Shown piece by piece: positions 60,020-64,000 of a DNA stretch of 64,000 nucleotides. The translations under genes and the position numbers were made by a program. The DNA is from Cryptomeria japonica. Lineage: Eukaryota > Streptophyta > Pinopsida > Cupressales > Cupressaceae. Under the pieces are notes generated by a model. It was not told the origin of the DNA and did not search any database. It saw only the letters and a list, made by a program, of their open reading frames with translations. The stretch's first letter is position 1. Each line of letters opens with the position of its first letter. Where the stretch lies: the NCBI RefSeq assembly GCF_030272615.1, contig NC_081409.1:911424340-911488339 (forward strand), given 5' to 3'.

Positions 60020-61345
60020 AGTATGAATTCAATCATACTCTTGGTAAAGTACAAAGGGTTCACATTGAAAAACTTTCACCAATTCATCAAGGAGGCAAGA
60101 TACACCAAAGCCCAGTGGACTTTAGAATCTTACAACTTCAATGATAAGGTAAAAGGAAAGATCATGAGAGAGAGAGAAAAAGAGAGAACCGTGACTACAA
60201 ACTAGTAAGGTTATATTACTATGAGTCATGAAAAGAAAAATACCAATTTAAATTACAAAGCAAAGACAAAGTTTGCTAAGTAACTTTAAGTATCAAGATA
60301 CACAAGAGAGAAAATCATTGAGCGGAGTGTATTCCCCCACGTTAAAGAGGTTGCGTATGCCTTATCATGAGAAATTGCTTTAAGGTAGGATACACCCAAA
60401 AATACAAGCATTTTATCACAATAATTTAGCCCCCAAGAGAGGACAATTCAAAGGATAATGATCACAAAACACAAAGCATGGGGTGGTTTCCCTTAACCCT
60501 AGAGTCAGTATGCTTTTTATTGTAGCCAATGTATATCATGTGTATATATATGCATAGAATCGTTCTCATCCTCCAAAGAAAGGAAACCACCATGGAAGAA
60601 GGAAACACATGTGCCTTTTGAGTCAACATAGGAGAGACCAAAAGAGATCTCAACTCTTTGAATCATCCTAAAGTAGACAACACTAGGGACAAAAATATTA
60701 GAATGAAGAAACAAATAGAAGAAAGTCACAAACAAGAAAGAGAGGAGAGAGATAATATTTGGTGCTAATGAATCTAATCAAGCATGTCATCCACCCCCCG
60801 ATCTTGCTCTTCATTATTTTGGGAAGGAGGAAAACACACTAGAGGAGCGACATTAGGCACAGTAGATGGAGCTATCACAAGTTTCAAACATGGACAATGC
60901 TCTAATGATGAGTCACTTTGTCTGTTACTAGGAGCTAGGATTAATGCTTTTGAAAATTGTTTACATAAATCATTGTCAACATTAACATATTCATATTCAT
61001 CATCAAAAATATACTAATCGATATTTTCACCATTAACAACATTCTCACCTATTTCTTCATCAAGATTAATAAAAGTAGGAGCTCTAATAGGAATAGAACT
61101 TGAACCATTATTTGTCTTAAACATTTTGCGTCTTGGAGATTTAGGTTAAACTTCTTGTTTGGGAGAAGGTTGAACAAATGGAATTATGTCAACAATTGGT
61201 GTCTTGGGAGAAGAAGTAGTTTGAAAAGCGATTTTACAAGCTCTCGCATGATGTCTTTGCCAATGTTCTCTCTCATAACGGTTTCGTTTAGTTTTAGCCA
61301 AAGGTTGTGAAGGTTTAGGTTCATTAGGTATAGGCTTCTCTTCTT
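60020..61345 (-). other. 3' part of the gypsy derivative, no pol
   Basis: Between the Pro-rich tail of the gag-protease region and the LTR there is stop-rich sequence with short open stretches only. RT, RNase H and integrase motifs are absent on either strand. Confidence 0.5.
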
Positions 61346-62915
61346 ATTTTAAGGAAGGATGCATATGAGAAGGTCTTTTGGGTTGAACAATAGGAGAGGC
61401 CAGTTGCTTCCCTTTGTAAGATGTAGGAGGTGGAACTGCACCATATAGAGGAGGAATAGGAGGTGTAGGAAGGAGATCGGGTCCATCATGAGGAGGAGGA
61501 AAAGGTATATCCTTAGGAGGAATGATATGTTTATCCTTAGGTTAATTCTTAGGAGGGAGATATTTAATACCTTTGGGAGGAAGAATAGATGCATCCTTAG
61601 GAGAAGGAATGAGTTCTTCCTTAAGAAAAAAAAATATCGCTTTCCTTGGGAGGAAGGATAGTCTTATCTTTAGGAGGAAAAATAGATTTTTCCTTAGGAA
61701 AAAGAATATCTCTATTAGGAGGAAGAATAGAGTTATTCGTAAGAAGAGGCATATGATCATCAAAAGGAAGGTTAAGCATTGGATTTCTAGGTTTACTCAA
61801 GGATAAAATCATCTCATTTTTGGATTTTTGATATGATTTCAAGAGAGCATCACTTCTAGGTTGAAGAGGTAGGAATTGTTCGAACCAAATATAGTCAAGA
61901 CAAACATCTCCATGCCTCACAATAGGTTGATATATCCTATGATTAACAATTATGATTCTATCACCATGAGGAAATTTCAAACACTTATGAACATTAAAAG
62001 CGATCACTTTCATGGAAGAGAGGCAAGGATGTCCCAACTTCACACACAAAATTGATCAGATGTAGGAATGATAGAAAAGACAACATCTAATAATTTAGTG
62101 CCAACATCAATGGGAAGTGTGATAGAACCAATAGGAGGATAAGAGAGGCCATTAAAATCTCTAACTATTATATCAATTTTATCATATGTAACTTGATGTA
62201 ATTGCAAAGTATAAAGAATTTCTTCAGTTATCACACTAACCATGCAAGATAGATCAATAAGAACTCCTCAAGAAGGTATGCCTTTGATTTTTGCAGCTAT
62301 ATAAAGTGTGCCATCAGGTGCTTTAATAGTTTCACTAGGATAAAATGAAATGTATAAGTCCTTAGGAGTTTTATTTTTATCAAAAAGGTTCACCACATCA
62401 TTAGATTCAAGGCCAACATCATCGGGAGAGAAGGCAAGATGATTAGTCTCAATCACATTAGTGGAATGGAAAGGTAAAGGATCAATGAAAATTTGAAGGT
62501 TTTGATTAGGATGAGCTACTAATTTATTTCCTTTATCATTCACACCAACTATAGATATGGTATTGTTATCAATCAAGTCTTGAATCTTACTTATTAAGGA
62601 ATAACAATTTTCAATGTCATGACCAAGTTGACGATGCTATTGGCAAAAGGCTTTGGACTCAAAGGTAGGTAGTACAAGATTAGTTGTATCAATTGGTTTA
62701 ATAGGGGGAAGTTTCAACACATTCCTTTGTAACAATTGCGACATAATACTATGCAAAGATTCATTAAGAGGAGTGAATTTTTTTCTAAAGTATTTGGACA
62801 AAGGAGGCACACTTTTTGTGGCTACTACGTGAATGTTGTTGTTGTCATTGATTTTTATGAATTCCTTATTCGGTTTGAAATTTGCAAAAATTTGTTGATC
62901 TTTCATTTTTATCAC
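61346..62915 (-). pseudogene. Gypsy-type gag (C-terminal)-protease with Pro/Lys-rich tail, decayed
   Basis: The frame from 62915 ends in the knuckle CQ-stop-HRQLGHDIENC (C-x2-H-x4-H-x4-C, with TAG in the variable position near 62638), followed by YSLISKIQDLIDNN, as in Tat gags. Protease follows: PDGTLYIAAKIKGIPS, a stop, GVLIDLSCMVSVITEEIL near 62260 (Asp present, Gly lost), a frameshift near 62045, then LGHPCLSSMK and HKCLKFPHG, matching LGRPWIHEMR and HQCIKFPHN of the Tat polyprotein. After it comes a repetitive tail of ILPPKD/IFPPKD units (61760-61500). Confidence 0.68.
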
Positions 62916-62959
62916 TCGGAGACATTGAAGAGGATTGTTCCAATTGACTCATGGTAAGT

Positions 62960-64000
62960 TGATAATTATGAAGTACTTCGCATAACTGCGTAAAGGAAGT
63001 AAACTAAGAAAATAGAAGTGTAAAAATAGAAAATTCTCTACCCTTTCAGGGAAACCACTTTTAAAGGAAGGGGACACCTCAACGTTAGATCCTAGTCAAA
63101 TTCACTTTATGAACCTAAGAAAGCTTAATAAAAGTGTAGGAAAGACCTAGCACTAGCTTGGGAAAAATAAATAAACCACTATGAAAAATAAAAACCTACA
63201 CTAAAATCCCCCCTTAAGTGTAACTTATGTGGGTAAAAATATAATGGGTCCAAATAAATGAAGCCATGTTTGGTACCCATGTGAATAGAAAAATTTCCTC
63301 CAAAAGAAGAAGAAGCCCCCTCATACAACAAGAAAGTATGTCCTCCCCAAAGAAATAGATAGAGAAGTTGAAGGACTCAACAGACCCCCCTCCCCAGAAA
63401 AAAGAAAAATAAAAGACAACACCAACTGCACCCCAAGAAAATCTCACAAATAAAGGAACTTGCTAACAACATCCTACTATAGAATATTGCCATTTGGATC
63501 AAATGGCATCTAGAGAACCCGATAGTTAGAAGGAATGCATCTATATCAGTATACCAAGCTCAAGGGGCCTATTTGAGGTCATAGTGAGACTTCCTAAGAT
63601 AGCAAACAAGTGAAGGATCATGTTAACAATAAATTTGAGTGACACATAGTAAAGTTTTGAGTCGTAATGATTTTCTAGTGTTGTAGTATTTATACCCCAG
63701 ACTCAATCCTATTAAGGTCTAACAAGGAAATAGATTTGGATAGAAGATTAGTTTTTAATCAAATTAACAAGATCATACACAATATAATATATCAAAACTC
63801 AAAAGTATTTGTATTCATTGTATTCAATTGGTATATATTATATATCCTTATAATTCCATATATTAATGTGTGTGTTCCTTATACCTCCTTATACTTTTAT
63901 TCTATACTTTCTCTATTGCTCCTCTATATTATGTTACTTAATTGTCTCACTCTGGTGAATATATCACTCAATATACATATATCTAATGCATGGGATGCAT
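62960..64000. other. AT-rich interval without recognisable gene
   Basis: No domain-bearing frame is visible. It probably includes the gag N-terminal part or leader of the minus-strand gypsy derivative, too decayed to identify. Confidence 0.45.

Overview
The window looks like intergenic heterochromatin from a land plant with a large, repeat-rich genome. The mix of old Ty1/copia and Tat-type Ty3/gypsy elements nested in one another, the AT-rich base composition and the lack of any recognisable host gene fit a gymnosperm such as a conifer, but the sequence alone does not fix the species. Almost everything I can support is an LTR retrotransposon or a piece of one. I recognise no host gene, tRNA, rRNA or CRISPR array.

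Layout, left to right. 1-4025 is the 5' half of a copia element on the minus strand (integrase, protease, gag, primer-binding site, 5' LTR). It abuts 4026-7749, the 3' half of a related copia element on the plus strand (integrase end, RT, RNase H, polypurine tract, 3' LTR). 7750-10641 holds no gene but contains a 0.7-kb microsatellite and a 172-bp hairpin. 10642-14740 is a gypsy-type LTR followed by a decayed gag. 14741-39524 is a third copia element (minus strand). It is broken by an unclassified insertion inside its LTR (14964-16670), by a solo LTR with perfect target-site duplication (19395-20919), and by the youngest object here, a complete 16.2-kb Tat-type gypsy element (21025-37247, TSD AGTAC, LTRs differing at 4 of 782 sites).

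39525-41157 is another gypsy 3' end and LTR. 41857-47954 is a non-autonomous LTR element with a four-zinc-knuckle gag and a large unrecognised second ORF in place of pol. 48183-55274 is one LTR split by a 5.8-kb coding-less element (48625-54385), which itself carries a 381-bp TRIM (50772-51152). 55275-59000 holds a further LTR-like repeat and unrecognised ORFs. 59000-62960 is a minus-strand gypsy derivative with gag and protease but no RT.

The most unusual object is the complete Tat element. Its single gag-pol frame (24018-31538) faces a captured antisense gene for a plant mobile domain protein (35218 to 33239). A ~20-bp-period array with core GCGTCTGTG lies upstream of both genes, in each case reading in the direction of the gene it precedes, so the two arrays are complementary along the element. 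A cluster of six AATAAA motifs sits between the two convergent genes. Most stops that break the reading frames in the window look like C-to-T changes (mostly CAG to TAG), as expected from decay of methylated DNA.
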